A stretch of 64,000 nucleotides of DNA from Pseudanabaena yagii GIHE-NHR1 (GCF_012863495.1 NZ_JAAVJL010000001.1:62001-126000); one strand, 5' to 3'. Positions 15,718 through 25,204 are shown, numbered from the stretch's first letter. Numbers and translations are program-made. The notes: generated by a model from the letters alone, not told the origin.

Positions 15718-16185
15718 ATGAGCCAACCCATCGAAGAATTGTTGCAAGATCTTAAGAGCGAAGATGAAGGTGTACGTGAGCGTGCTACTCAGGGTCTTTG
15801 GGAAATGTGGTTTATGCAAAAGGGGATGCAGGGTTTACAGGTTTTGCGCCAAAGTCAGATGATGGCGGATAGTGGCAATGTTCGTCAGGCGGAGTTAATG
15901 CTGACACAGTTGATTCATGCTCAGCCAGATTTTGTCGAGGCATGGAATCGTCGGGCAGTACTGTTTTATATGCAGGGGGATTACAAGCGCTCCATCAAAG
16001 ATTGCCAAAAGGCGATCGCACTGAATCCTTACCATTTTGGAGCAGTACATGGTTTGGGTTTATGTTATGCCGCGATCGGTAACTATCACGAAGCGATCGC
16101 CACTTTTCGTAGAGCCTTGGAAATTCAGCCCTATTCACTCACCAATCAAAAATTAATTCTTGAATGCACCGCTATGTTGAACTAA
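15718..16185 (+). CDS. Tetratricopeptide-repeat protein
   Basis: 155 residues. The N-terminal 45 residues (EELLQDLKSEDEGVRERATQ and WEMWFMQKG) are of a type found in cyanobacterial and plant TPR proteins. Three TPR units follow (GNVRQAELMLTQLIHAQPDF, GDYKRSIKDCQKAIALNPYH, GNYHEAIATFRRALEIQPYS). Probable protein-protein interaction role, partner unknown. The start ATG overlaps the end of a long leader with no clear ribosome-binding site. Confidence 0.88.
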   Translation: MSQPIEELLQDLKSEDEGVRERATQGLWEMWFMQKGMQGLQVLRQSQMMADSGNVRQAELMLTQLIHAQPDFVEAWNRRAVLFYMQGDYKRSIKDCQKAIALNPYHFGAVHGLGLCYAAIGNYHEAIATFRRALEIQPYSLTNQKLILECTAMLN

Positions 16186-16214
16186 AAAAAGACTCGCTTC
16201 GCGAGTCTTTTTTT
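16184..16214. terminator. Bidirectional terminator
   Basis: A7-GACTCGC-TTC-GCGAGTC-T7: a 7-bp GC stem flanked by A and T runs, directly at the TPR stop codon and one base from the stop of the convergent membrane protein. A strong intrinsic terminator in both directions. Confidence 0.92.
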
Positions 16215-17632
16215 TAATAGTTGCTATACCAAAGGGGAGTACGACGGACAAAGGCAAAAATACAGACTCCGATACTCATACTCAGCCATCCGCAAATGAG
16301 TGTTAGGAAAGGTAATGCTTGACTCAACGAAAGACTAGTTCCTGTGGCTCTGGTAGCAAGAAATATACTGAGTAGTAAAAGTGCAGTGCCCATTTCCCAA
16401 GGCTGTAATTTATTTCTGCGATCGCGATAATCGCTATCTAAACTATTGGGGGCGACTAATTTTAGAAAAAATCTGGCGATCGCAGGACTAACAATACAGA
16501 CCCCAAGCCAAGCGATGACAGTAGCTGCGGATAATTTTGTCTCGATGGGAAAAATGATCAAAGCGAAAACACCAATAATCGTAAAGGCAGTGCCTGCCAA
16601 TATCCCAGCCCCCTGTGGTAGCAATACATGGGCTAAACCCAAGCTATCACATTCAGTTTCTTGCTTAGCCAAATGAAATTCTTCACGGAGCGTTTGACCT
16701 AACTGATCGTTGTCATCATCTTTCCCCTTGATTTGATCTACTAACATCGTCATAGCCAAGGGAAGCGTGATCTCGCTACTGCTACCCGCTAATTGCATCC
16801 AACTTAATTCGCCCCCAGCTTCTTGCAGCTTGACCAATGACAATCGTGAAAAAGGACGCAAATCGATCGCATATTCTGCCGAAATGCCCCACAAACCACT
16901 AAACCGCAGATGCAAAATCTTTTCAGGTGATCGCAGTTGCACTTGCCATGTAAAGAAACCTGTTAGCCCCGTAAGTGTAAAAATAATGACGATGATTGCT
17001 CTGATACTGCTAGAAAAATCGAGCATTGTCCAAAAGAAAAAGCCAATAACAATTAATACAAGACTATTAAATTGTCGTGGTTGCTGAGCTAATGGAGAAG
17101 GACTAACTAAAACCGTTTGGTCAGAATAGGCAACAACATTTAAAGCTTCAGGATTAGGAATTGCTGGGGCAGCTTGAGCATTCGTTTTCGCAAGTTGAGA
17201 TCTAAGCGATCGCAGCATCAAATTGCTAGAAATACCAATCAAAATCGCCGCAGGGACAATCCACCACATTGCCACAAAGGTTTGAGTAGTTAGAGGAGAA
17301 TCATTACTAACCCCTGTGATCAAAATTAACCAATAGCTAACCAGAGCAATCAATTGCCATTGAGAGAAAACATAGTCAGCATTTTGGCGACATACTTCCA
17401 CAACTGACTTGGCTGTATAGATACCAAGTAAAAAACCCAAGCTAAAAAGTAATCCTGCGATCGCTAAAAGTCTGGGATCATCTAATTGGAATAATCTCGC
17501 AATCACTCCCAACAGGATCAGAAAACCAGCAAAACCAAAGTTTGCACAAATCGGATAAGTTGCTTGCCGCCATCCCCACCCAACTTTACCTGATACCAAT
17601 TGCCGTTGTGAGTGGGAAGGCGAAACTTGCAT
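16214..17632 (-). CDS. Multi-pass membrane protein of unknown function
   Basis: 472 residues from ATG 17632; a start 17 codons upstream would overlap the preceding gene and lacks a ribosome-binding site, whereas AGAGAAAAG precedes 17632. About nine hydrophobic segments: two near 25-70, two near 95-145, two near 195-235, then a soluble stretch of about 130 residues with FSGLWGISAEYAIDLRP and SWMQLAGSSSEITLPLAMTM, and three or four more segments near the C-terminus. I cannot name the family. It follows the PIN/TRAM gene by 19 bases and is probably in the same transcript. Confidence 0.75.
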   Translation of the reverse strand: MQVSPSHSQRQLVSGKVGWGWRQATYPICANFGFAGFLILLGVIARLFQLDDPRLLAIAGLLFSLGFLLGIYTAKSVVEVCRQNADYVFSQWQLIALVSYWLILITGVSNDSPLTTQTFVAMWWIVPAAILIGISSNLMLRSLRSQLAKTNAQAAPAIPNPEALNVVAYSDQTVLVSPSPLAQQPRQFNSLVLIVIGFFFWTMLDFSSSIRAIIVIIFTLTGLTGFFTWQVQLRSPEKILHLRFSGLWGISAEYAIDLRPFSRLSLVKLQEAGGELSWMQLAGSSSEITLPLAMTMLVDQIKGKDDDNDQLGQTLREEFHLAKQETECDSLGLAHVLLPQGAGILAGTAFTIIGVFALIIFPIETKLSAATVIAWLGVCIVSPAIARFFLKLVAPNSLDSDYRDRRNKLQPWEMGTALLLLSIFLATRATGTSLSLSQALPFLTLICGWLSMSIGVCIFAFVRRTPLWYSNY

Positions 17633-17651
17633 ATTTACTTTTCTCTTTTCG

Positions 17652-18728
17652 TTAAACTGTAGCGATCGCTTCATGACGAGCAAAGATCATCCGCCCTGCG
17701 GAGGTCTGCAAGGCGCTAGTGACAATCACGATAATTTGTTTACCGAGATATTCACGACCTTCCTCGATGACTACCATCGTGCCATCTTCAAGATAGCCAA
17801 TCCCTTGAGAAGCTTCTTTTCCTTCCTTCAATACCTTCAGTTCTAGCGAATCTCCAGGTAAGTAGGTGGGTCGCAAAGCTTGGGCAAGATCATTAATATT
17901 CAAAACTTCAACCTGTTGCAAGTTGGCAACTTTATTGAGGTTGTAATCATTAGTAATCAAGGTACATCCTAATTCTTGAGCGAGGCGCACTAACTTTGCA
18001 TCAACGGTATGGAGATCTTCATAATCGGCGGAATGAATGGTAATGCGATCGCTATATTCTTCACGCATATTGTTGAGAATATCCAATCCTCTGCGACCAC
18101 GTACACGCTTTTGATCGTTGGAGCTATCCGCGATCGTTTGCAATTCTTGAATCACGAAATGGGGGATCAACAATTGCCCTTCTAAAAAGCCCGTTTCCAT
18201 CAAAGTTTGAATACGTCCATCAATGACCGTACTTGTGTCGAGAACTTTAGCTGTAGCGGTTCTTAAAGTTCCATCCGCGAGTAGACTACTTTCGACATTA
18301 TTAGGATTAATCAACCGCAACAGAGCGCGTCCGTGAGTATCGGAAAGCGTCATCCCCGAATAGGCAAAGATAATACTCACTAAAATTGCAGTCAGCGGTT
18401 TGATAAAAGCAAAATCTTCAGGAATAGGGATCAAGAACAATGGCGCTAGCATCAAGTTAGCCACCAATAGCCCAAATACTAAACCAACTGCCCGCCCCAA
18501 GATTGTCTCAATCGGCAAAGCGCGGACATTGGACTCAATGCGGCGATAGGTGTTTTGCCCAATCAATCCTGCAATTAGTCCGACAAATGAACCAACCCCA
18601 AGCGTTACCCATCGAAAATTTTGGACATTGATATGCGCGATCATATCCGATGGTAAGAAATCGATGCCGTGGAAGCCCGTGCCTGCTCCCGCAAGAATGA
18701 ATGTGAAGATAATAATAGCGTCAATCAT
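17652..18728 (-). CDS. PIN/TRAM-domain membrane protein, YacL type
   Basis: 358 residues: four hydrophobic segments in the first 135 residues, then a PIN-like domain at about 160-290 (KVLDTSTVIDGRIQTL, LIPHFVIQELQTIADSS, KRVRGRRGLDILN, AKLVRLAQELGCTLITNDYN with the conserved acidic residues), then a TRAM domain at about 295-355 (LRPTYLPGDSLELKVLKEG, GIGYLEDGTMVVIEEGREYL). PIN domains of this family are putative ribonucleases and TRAM binds RNA. Its cellular role in cyanobacteria is not established. Leads an operon with 16214-17632. Confidence 0.92.
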   Translation of the reverse strand: MIDAIIIFTFILAGAGTGFHGIDFLPSDMIAHINVQNFRWVTLGVGSFVGLIAGLIGQNTYRRIESNVRALPIETILGRAVGLVFGLLVANLMLAPLFLIPIPEDFAFIKPLTAILVSIIFAYSGMTLSDTHGRALLRLINPNNVESSLLADGTLRTATAKVLDTSTVIDGRIQTLMETGFLEGQLLIPHFVIQELQTIADSSNDQKRVRGRRGLDILNNMREEYSDRITIHSADYEDLHTVDAKLVRLAQELGCTLITNDYNLNKVANLQQVEVLNINDLAQALRPTYLPGDSLELKVLKEGKEASQGIGYLEDGTMVVIEEGREYLGKQIIVIVTSALQTSAGRMIFARHEAIATV

Positions 18729-18890
18729 AGGGCGGAACTCCGCTTAGACGAATAAATATAAGGATATGAGATCAACACAAATAATTTCTAGCCTATAGCT
18801 TTTATTGAGTTTTTGGGATACTCTTCCAACTTTCTCAATCCTTTGCATACAATTCTACACAACTGGTTCTAGCATTGGCGCAATAATTGC

Positions 18891-19292
18891 TTATTTTGCT
18901 GGTTTAGGGCAACCTTCACTAGATTTTTGACCATCGGGCATAATTGCACCACAAAAATTAGTTTCGGACATATAGGCTCCCGTGAGATCTGCCCCTGTGA
19001 GATCTGCGCCTCGCAAATCAGCCTTATCTAAAATTGCGCCGATCAGGTTCGCTTCACGCAAATCAGAAAGTTTGAGATCCGCAGAAAACATATTGGCATT
19101 GCGTAAGTTTGCACCTCTAAGATTCGCAAAACTTAATTTTTCACGCACGAGATCACAGCCTTCACAGGAGCGTGTTTGTAAAACTTGGCGCAGGTGTGTG
19201 GGATCAGCAAAGGCTGATTCGGTATAGCTTGTTAAGGCGATCGCACCGATGAGTCCTGAAATTGCTAAGCAGGAATTAATTAGAGTTTTCAT
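18891..19292 (-). CDS. Exported pentapeptide-repeat protein
   Basis: 133 residues: a signal peptide (MKTLINSCLAISGLIGAIAL...AFA, cleavage predicted near residue 29), a short QVLQTRSCEGCDL motif often found at the front of exported cyanobacterial pentapeptide proteins, then about nine pentapeptide units (ANLRGANLRNANM, DLTGADLTGAYM), and a cysteine-containing tail. Likely periplasmic or thylakoid-lumenal; function unknown. Single gene. Confidence 0.9.
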   Translation of the reverse strand: MKTLINSCLAISGLIGAIALTSYTESAFADPTHLRQVLQTRSCEGCDLVREKLSFANLRGANLRNANMFSADLKLSDLREANLIGAILDKADLRGADLTGADLTGAYMSETNFCGAIMPDGQKSSEGCPKPAK

Positions 19293-19927
19293 TGTTAATC
19301 TCTGGTTGAGCTAAATGTTTTGCATTTTTTGTGACGCGACTAAGCCACGTCACAAGAAATTGGTTCCTTATTTTAACTGTGCATCCCGAAATGTTGTTTC
19401 TATAGCAAAGCAAGTTTTGCTTAAGACATAAAACCAGAAGACGAGTTGCGGCGCTTCGCGCCGCAACTCGTCTTCTAGGGTGGAGTTTTGTGAAGAGTTT
19501 TGTTATTTAGACTACATATGTTAGATGCTTGTATTCTTGCCCTAGCAATATCCTATAGCGTTTTTCATTTTGGCGTAGGCATAAAGACTCAAAGCTCTTT
19601 TTCGGCTGATTGATAAATCACGGCAAAATGCGATCGCAATCACAAGGGCATATAGCTGATATCACTGGCAAACATTGCAAAAAGTTTGATGATGATGTCA
19701 TTCAGTTAACCGCTAATGGGTAAAGTTCACCCAATTGGTTGAGTTGATAGTAGGAAGTGGCGATCGCTACTAATGCTAGAAAATTCAATTATTAAGAGGT
19801 TTTTATTTTACCTACGCAAAATAAAAACCTTAAATAAAGACCAAGAGCAGAAGTTAAGTTTTCGGATTTTCGTTTTGATCTATCAATTTCATTGAACGCA
19901 GTTAGAGAAAGCAGCATCGAGGCAGTT
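19293..19927. other. Intergenic region without a convincing gene
   Basis: 635 bases between the exported pentapeptide gene and the exported 116-residue protein. It contains one palindrome (19436-19476), a few GCGATCGC octamers and an AT-rich leader. No reading frame shows protein character; the reverse frame at 19792-19977 looks like chance. Promoters for the two flanking divergent genes must be here, but none can be pinned down. Confidence 0.6.
19436..19476. repeat. Perfect palindrome, GGCGC-TTC-GCGCC core
   Basis: 19-bp perfect arms AGAAGACGAGTTGCGGCGC around TTC. Closely related in its core to those at 21651-21699, 59395-59435 and 60258-60292. No T tract; far from any 3' end. Confidence 0.75.
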
Positions 19928-20278
19928 ATGAAAAACACAGTTGTCGCCACACTATTAGCCATTTCGGGTTTCGCCATTTCAGGGCTTGCTCTTGCCGCAC
20001 CAGTTAATGCCCAAACCGCAATAATTGCTGCTCTCTATCAAAACCCATCTTCTCCTCAAACAGAAGTACGCTATGACAACGCTAAAGTTGATAGCAATCC
20101 AATCATCATTGCTGTTAACACCAGTCCAGAAGTCGTTACTATTGCCGAAAACTTGATGTTTGGTGATAGCTACGATCGCATCGTTACGATGAATCACTCA
20201 GATAATATAGTCTGTATGGTTAGCGGTAGAGGTTCTACTAATGGTGCTGTGACCTGTGGTCTTGTAGACCACGAATAA
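19928..20278 (+). CDS. Small exported protein of unknown function
   Basis: 116 residues from ATG 19928, chosen because GAGG lies nine bases upstream and the protein then begins with a clear signal peptide (MKNTVVATLLAISGFAISG, cleavage near APVNAQ). The mature part has no recognisable domain; it has two cysteines (NIVCMVSG and AVTCGLVD) that could pair after export. A strong terminator follows. An in-frame start 12 codons upstream is less plausible. Confidence 0.7.
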   Translation: MKNTVVATLLAISGFAISGLALAAPVNAQTAIIAALYQNPSSPQTEVRYDNAKVDSNPIIIAVNTSPEVVTIAENLMFGDSYDRIVTMNHSDNIVCMVSGRGSTNGAVTCGLVDHE

Positions 20279-20284
20279 AAACAT

Positions 20285-20313
20285 AAAAAAGCCTCGCAGT
20301 GCGAGGCTTTTTT
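20285..20313. terminator. Bidirectional terminator
   Basis: A6-GCCTCGC-AGT-GCGAGGC-T6 between convergent genes at 20278 and 20316: a classic intrinsic terminator in either direction. Confidence 0.92.
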
Positions 20314-20315
20314 AT

Positions 20316-20819
20316 TTAGGCAATATTGGCATTATTTTTCATTTCATTGAGTTTTTGTAAGCCAAACTGAGCACGCTTAATTTGTTTCTCACATAACTCC
20401 TCAATGTCAGTACGCCCGATCTCAATCCCATGTTGGGTATCCGTTGCCCGATCAAAAAAGACGATACTATCCACCTGTTTCATGCCAATTAAGCGAAACA
20501 GCATATCGATGACGTTGTATTCACCACATTCAAGATTTTCATCATTTAACTTGAGGCGATCAATATTGGCAGGTGTGCGATCGCAATAGGCATAAATCGT
20601 CGTCTTTTCCACTTCAGGATTATCGTGATTGCTGAGAGGTGTCAGGAGCCAGCCACCCTCAATATCTTGAATGACAAAATAAACTGTGTGCTTCAGATTT
20701 TGGGCGATCGCTTTGAGTACTGATGTAATCAAACTGACTGCACTAGCAGTTTCCTCATCGGGGGTACTCTCTACGAGTAGAGCCACTTGGCGATCGAGAA
20801 TTTGATCTTTAGTTAGCAT
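20316..20819 (-). CDS. Conserved hypothetical protein (167 aa)
   Basis: Soluble mixed alpha/beta protein that I do not recognise. Segments such as VYFVIQDIEGGWLLTPLSNH, KTTIYAYCDRTPANIDRL and VDSIVFFDRATDTQHGIEIG are not low complexity and look like a folded domain; the C-terminus is a helix with KQIKRAQFGLQKLNEM. Its start overlaps the end of the upstream membrane-protein gene by 11 bases, so the two are translationally coupled and likely work together. Confidence 0.7.
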   Translation of the reverse strand: MLTKDQILDRQVALLVESTPDEETASAVSLITSVLKAIAQNLKHTVYFVIQDIEGGWLLTPLSNHDNPEVEKTTIYAYCDRTPANIDRLKLNDENLECGEYNVIDMLFRLIGMKQVDSIVFFDRATDTQHGIEIGRTDIEELCEKQIKRAQFGLQKLNEMKNNANIA

Positions 20820-21558
20820 TGATCTTCAAATTAACATGGTGAGCAGATCGCTTGAGCGAAGGTTTAATCATATGGGGTTGTAGCGCCTCCAATGTCTCAA
20901 ATATTGCTTCACGCATTGTCACTTCTGTTTCCCGATTGAGCAAAAGATTGCAACAATCAGCGATCGCGCGTTCTTGGGCAGCAGGCAGTTGGTTCTCTTG
21001 GATATATTGCGTAATTTGTTTAATTGCAATTAATCTAGCCAGATCGTCATTTACCGTCAGTTGCGTAATCAGTTGCTCAAAGTTATCTTGCTGACGTTGG
21101 AGCCATTTACCAAAGGCTTGACGTGCTAACAGTGCCAAAACTCCTAAAGTTGCCACAAGTTGCAAAATACTGGCGGAAGCTAACCAATGGTTATCCTGAG
21201 TTGACCAAATTGTAAGTATGGTATAGGTCAAAAAGATCGTAATTGCACCGCTCGCAACGGATAGCGGCAGGTGACGATAGGGACTCTGTAAAAACTTTTG
21301 GACTCGCCATAGGATTACATTCCAGTTCCAATCCTGAATGACATATATCGCAATCATCACGGCGATGCCTGTGCTAGTAGCTGCTATTAATTGCCAATTC
21401 CAAACTAGCAATAGTACCAAAAAAATTGCCAATAAGACCCATACTGGCAAGGCTTGCTCCCGAGAAAGCCCACGAAAAAACGATCGCAGCAATTGCTGTG
21501 ACTGTGAAGTTGTTGTTGAAGTTGTTTCTTGCTCTTGAAAGCGAAAGTCTTTAACCAC
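20809..21558 (-). CDS. Membrane protein, probably coupled with the 167-aa protein
   Basis: 249 residues: a polar N-terminus with a T/S/Q run (TTSTTTSQSQQ), two hydrophobic segments at about 38-75 (VWVLLAIFLVLLLVWNW and STGIAVMIAIYVI), two more at about 98-145, and a soluble helical C-terminal part with ARLIAIKQITQYIQENQLPA that could be a HEAT-like repeat. Function unknown. Overlaps the next gene by 11 bases. Confidence 0.7.
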   Translation of the reverse strand: MVKDFRFQEQETTSTTTSQSQQLLRSFFRGLSREQALPVWVLLAIFLVLLLVWNWQLIAATSTGIAVMIAIYVIQDWNWNVILWRVQKFLQSPYRHLPLSVASGAITIFLTYTILTIWSTQDNHWLASASILQLVATLGVLALLARQAFGKWLQRQQDNFEQLITQLTVNDDLARLIAIKQITQYIQENQLPAAQERAIADCCNLLLNRETEVTMREAIFETLEALQPHMIKPSLKRSAHHVNLKINAN

Positions 21559-21650
21559 TGTTTATCCCTAAAGACCCTAATAGCTACTGTACAGGATTTT
21601 AAGCCAAAAAATAAGAGAGACACTTTGCAGTCACTCTTATTTTTATATTT

Positions 21651-21699
21651 CTCCAAGAAGAGAATGGCGGCGCGAAGCGCCGCCATTCTCTTCTTGGAG
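21651..21699. repeat. Perfect palindrome, 23-bp arms
   Basis: CTCCAAGAAGAGAATGGCGG plus CGC, then GAA, then the exact complement. It lies 15 bases beyond the 3' end of the EamA transporter gene, where it may terminate transcription. The GGCGGCGC core is shared with 19436, 59395 and 60258. Confidence 0.75.
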
Positions 21700-21714
21700 T
21701 TCAAGTGATGACAG

Positions 21715-23472
21715 CTACTTAGCAGGTTTTTTATACATATTTTGGAGACTGAGCAAGCCTACTCCACCTGTAACCAGAAATACACCAAATAATTGAATGA
21801 ACTCTAGTTTATCTCCCAAAATTGTAAATGCTAAAAATGTTGTAAATACAGGACCACTAGCACTAACTATCGAGGCTTGGGCTGCTCCCATTAGCTTTGT
21901 ACCAAAACTGGTTAGTAAGTAACCACCCAAGGTCGTCAAGGCAATCAAGAAGCACATGAATACAAGTAACCCATTTAAGGAAATTGAGGCTAAGTTGAAG
22001 GGCAATGTCCCCAAACAGAGCAATAAAATGATCGCAAAGTTAATGGAAGTAAAGGAGACAGGATTGAGTTGTTTAAAACAAGCCTGTGAAGTGATGATAT
22101 AGCCCGCAAAAGCGACACCCGAAGATATGGCAGCAATGATCCCCCATGTATCAGGCTTAATGCCTCCCAAGATGTTATTGGTCAGCATGATACCTAGATA
22201 GATGATGCCAATGACCAGCCACCGTTCCTTACTGGGGCGATCGCCAAATAGAAACCAAGCCATCAACACCGTAATGGTCGGGAAAATGAAAAATAAAGTT
22301 ACCGCAAGACTCGGCTTTAAAATCCCTAGAGCCAAGTAAATAAAAGCGAAAGATGCAAATTGTAATAACGCACTAAAGGCAACTCGCCAGAATAATGGGC
22401 GACGACTGGGGAGTAGCAATTGCTGGAAGTCACGTAATACATCAACCCGAAAGATAGCCTTAGCTACTAACCACATAATTGGCGTAGCGAAGAGCATCCG
22501 CAATAGCAACAACATAAACGAGTTAGGGACACTTGGCTTTATCAAGCCGCCAAATTGAAAAAGTCCAAAGATATTTGAGTGAGAGAAAATTACTCTTACC
22601 AAAATATTTTGTAGAGATAAAACTACTGAAGCTCCTAAAACCAGAATAAATCCAAACCACCAGTCATTAAGACGCTTGGCAGGCTGAGCTATGGCTGGAG
22701 ATGGCTCAACAGCTTCCAAAGGCTGTGTCGGATCACCTGCATAGGGACGAGTATCATTGTCATATTCCCGAAATTGAGTGCTATTCGCATTAAATTGGGG
22801 CATCTGGATTTGGCTATAGTTGCCATTGCCATTTGGTCTAACTGATGCGGTACTGTTGCCATTAGTCCCGATCACCCCCGTAAAATTTGGTGTCCCCGTA
22901 AAATTTGAGATGGGTGGGTTGCCTCCTGTCCCACCATAGCGATCGCCTGAAGATCGTCGTAAATATTCATCAATTCTTTCTACCAGAGCCGACAGCATTA
23001 ATTCACCTTGCTGACGCTGGGTATACATTCTTTGCATTTGATCATCAAGATCACGCTGATAGGTATCTACATCCCGTTGCAAGGATTGAAATGTAGTCCG
23101 AATGGCGCTGTCAAGGTTGAGCATTAGTTGCTCAAAATTTTGTGAATGATCATTAAGGACTTGCGAATTAGTAACGATCACATCATTTTTGAGGTGATAG
23201 GTGATCGCTTGAGCAAGTTGCTCGATCCATTGCTGTCGCTGAATTTCCTGTTGATTCATCCCCTGCTGAGCAACAGTTAGTACCTCTAGCTCCTTGCGTT
23301 GAGACTGGAGACGTTGAATATCATCAGTTAAGGCATTCTTTTGGGCTTGTAAAATTAAAATTTCACGGCTGAGCTTACCCAAGATATTTGCCCGCAGATC
23401 TGACAAGTCCTTGGTGACTCCTGCGAGGGTCTGCTCGTAATTACTATTACTACGAATATTATTGCTCTCCAT
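21715..23472 (-). CDS. Coiled-coil plus EamA/DMT-type transporter
   Basis: 585 residues from ATG 23472, which has GAGG eleven bases upstream (a GTG four codons earlier directly abuts the GAG). Residues 1-180 are a predicted coiled coil (LREILILQAQKNALTDDIQRLQSQ type heptads), 180-270 a disordered N/G/P/T-rich linker, and about 275-585 ten hydrophobic segments of the drug/metabolite transporter superfamily with two EamA repeats (LFFIFPTITVLMAWFLFGDR, SIVSASGPVFTTFLAFTILGDKLE). The substrate cannot be inferred. The cytoplasmic coiled coil is an unusual addition to an EamA exporter. Confidence 0.85.
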   Translation of the reverse strand: MESNNIRSNSNYEQTLAGVTKDLSDLRANILGKLSREILILQAQKNALTDDIQRLQSQRKELEVLTVAQQGMNQQEIQRQQWIEQLAQAITYHLKNDVIVTNSQVLNDHSQNFEQLMLNLDSAIRTTFQSLQRDVDTYQRDLDDQMQRMYTQRQQGELMLSALVERIDEYLRRSSGDRYGGTGGNPPISNFTGTPNFTGVIGTNGNSTASVRPNGNGNYSQIQMPQFNANSTQFREYDNDTRPYAGDPTQPLEAVEPSPAIAQPAKRLNDWWFGFILVLGASVVLSLQNILVRVIFSHSNIFGLFQFGGLIKPSVPNSFMLLLLRMLFATPIMWLVAKAIFRVDVLRDFQQLLLPSRRPLFWRVAFSALLQFASFAFIYLALGILKPSLAVTLFFIFPTITVLMAWFLFGDRPSKERWLVIGIIYLGIMLTNNILGGIKPDTWGIIAAISSGVAFAGYIITSQACFKQLNPVSFTSINFAIILLLCLGTLPFNLASISLNGLLVFMCFLIALTTLGGYLLTSFGTKLMGAAQASIVSASGPVFTTFLAFTILGDKLEFIQLFGVFLVTGGVGLLSLQNMYKKPAK

Positions 23473-23698
23473 TGAAGAAATCACCTCGTAACAATGCCAT
23501 CTGAAATAACGGTAGGGACTATGGTTGGCACTACTTTTTTTATTGCTTGTTGAATTGCTTGAGCTTGGTTGCGTCTAGTTTGCGAACTTTATAACACTAA
23601 TTTGAGCATCTGGCATATTTTGTTTTGTTTGTTTATCAGAAAAATCGGTGCAACTAAACAAGGTTAGTTAGGGGCAAGCTCTTAAATTTTAGGTTTCT

Positions 23699-23751
23699 AA
23701 TGAATCCAAATTTTTGCAGCTTAGCTGCTATATAAAAAAATTGGGTTCATT
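23699..23751 (-). terminator. Imperfect hairpin downstream of the VWA gene
   Basis: Arms AATGAATCCAAATTTTT and AAAAAATTGGGTTCATT pair with one or two mismatches around an 18-base loop containing GCAGC-TTA-GCTGC. It lies two bases past the reverse-strand stop and includes T-rich stretches. Confidence 0.55.
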
Positions 23752-23753
23752 GT

Positions 23754-24941
23754 TTAAGCTCTAGCAGTAGAAATTTCCCTTGAGGCTGCCCATTGACTAA
23801 TATCTTGACGATTGATGGCGGCTGCCATTAGGTCAGGGAAGAGGTCTGGGGTGCAGGCAAAGGAAGGCACACCAAAACTGGCGATCGCGGCTGTATTGTT
23901 GTGATCATAGGAAGGCGCACCATCGTCATTTAGAGCTAATAGGGTAATAAACTGTACACCCGAAGCTACTAAAGTTGCAATTCGCTTCAGCATTTCCTGA
24001 TTATTGCCACCTTCGTACAGATCGCTAATTAATACAAAAATTGTTTCGTGAGGCTGACGGACTAAACCTTGGCAATAGGCGATCGCCTGATTTATATCTG
24101 TTCCTCCTCCCAATTGTGTGCCAAAAAGAACTTCCACTGGATCTTGCAGTAATTCCGTTAAATCAACCACAGCCGTGTCAAATACCACCATACTCGTTTT
24201 GACCGCAGGTAGGGTGGCTAAGACTGCACTAAAAATTCCTGCATAGACGACGGAAGTTGCCATTGAGCCGCTTTGATCGACACAGAGAATGATATCTCGG
24301 AGAGAGGAGCGCTTACGACCATAGCCGATGCGCGTTTCAGGAATGACGGTGCGGTATTCAGGCTGATAGTTTTTGAGGTTAGCGCGAATGGTACGATGCC
24401 AGTCAATTTCATTGTGGCGAGGACGACGATTGCGGGTAGCACGATTGAGACTGCCTAATACAGCTTGCCTTGTGGGATTTTCTAATTTCCTTTGAAGTTC
24501 CTCGACTACTCGCCTTACGACTATCCTTGCAGTCTCTTTGGTTTTACTAGGCATAATGCCACTGAGGGATAGAAGATTGGAGACGAGATGCACATCTGGC
24601 TCGATCACTTCGAGCATTTCGGGTTCTAATAGCATTCTCTGCAAGTTCAGTCTTTCTAGAGCATCCTGCTGCATAATCCGCACTACAGAAGTCGGAAAGA
24701 ATGTACGAATATCACCTAGCCATCGGGCAACTTTTGGCGATGAACTGCCTAATCCCCCTTTCCGATCCTGTGAACCATCAGCACTTTCGTCATTGCCATA
24801 CAAGGCTGCTAATGCTCCATCCATAGCTGAGTCGCGATCGCTAAGACATCCACCACCAATCCCATCAGCTACACCTCCACCCAAAATCAATCGCCATCGA
24901 CGCAGTCGTTCAGTAGCACTTTGTTGGTCTTTAACTGACAT
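23754..24941 (-). CDS. VWA-domain protein
   Basis: 395 residues. The von Willebrand A domain lies at about 210-370: the metal-binding MIDAS motif VDQSGSMATS, the following T in LGGGTDINQAI and the D in LISDLYEGG are all present. The N-terminal 200 residues are helical (for example TARIVVRRVVEELQRKLENP) with a WHRTIRANLKNY stretch similar to that of VWA partners of MoxR-type AAA ATPases. Such pairs act as metal-dependent chaperones, but no AAA gene is adjacent, so the partner is unknown. ATG 24941 is supported by the full-length fit. Confidence 0.9.
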   Translation of the reverse strand: MSVKDQQSATERLRRWRLILGGGVADGIGGGCLSDRDSAMDGALAALYGNDESADGSQDRKGGLGSSSPKVARWLGDIRTFFPTSVVRIMQQDALERLNLQRMLLEPEMLEVIEPDVHLVSNLLSLSGIMPSKTKETARIVVRRVVEELQRKLENPTRQAVLGSLNRATRNRRPRHNEIDWHRTIRANLKNYQPEYRTVIPETRIGYGRKRSSLRDIILCVDQSGSMATSVVYAGIFSAVLATLPAVKTSMVVFDTAVVDLTELLQDPVEVLFGTQLGGGTDINQAIAYCQGLVRQPHETIFVLISDLYEGGNNQEMLKRIATLVASGVQFITLLALNDDGAPSYDHNNTAAIASFGVPSFACTPDLFPDLMAAAINRQDISQWAASREISTARA

Positions 24942-25007
24942 TTGCTTACCCCACTAAGTTTCAAGTTTATAGTGCAATGCTTCTGGCGTTTACTAATTTA
25001 GATTATG

Positions 25008-25203
25008 CCTCCATAAATTGCGAGTTTCTCATGACTAATCCATGCCCAAAGTTGATCGCCATAGGAGAAATACCACCATTCATTTGGATGTCTCACAAAA
25101 TTGCTATGGTTCATTACCTCGTTTAATAATTGGCGATCACTATGAAATTCCATCTCTTGCTTATCACTAGAATTAGCAAAATAATCTGGTAAAGAGCGAT
25201 CGC
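25008..25203 (-). pseudogene. Duplicated 3' fragment of the vanX-type gene (copy A)
   Basis: About 196 bases nearly identical (roughly a dozen differences) to the 3' end of the intact gene at 32566-33279, starting CCTCCATAAATTGCGAGTTT and running to GAGCGATCGC. It has no start codon of its own. It ends one base before the stop codon of the DUF5615 gene. Confidence 0.88.
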
Positions 25204-25204
25204 C

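Noticed and set aside
19792-19977. 61-codon reverse frame upstream of the exported protein
   Set aside because: Overlaps the signal-peptide region of the 19928 gene on the opposite strand; no protein character.
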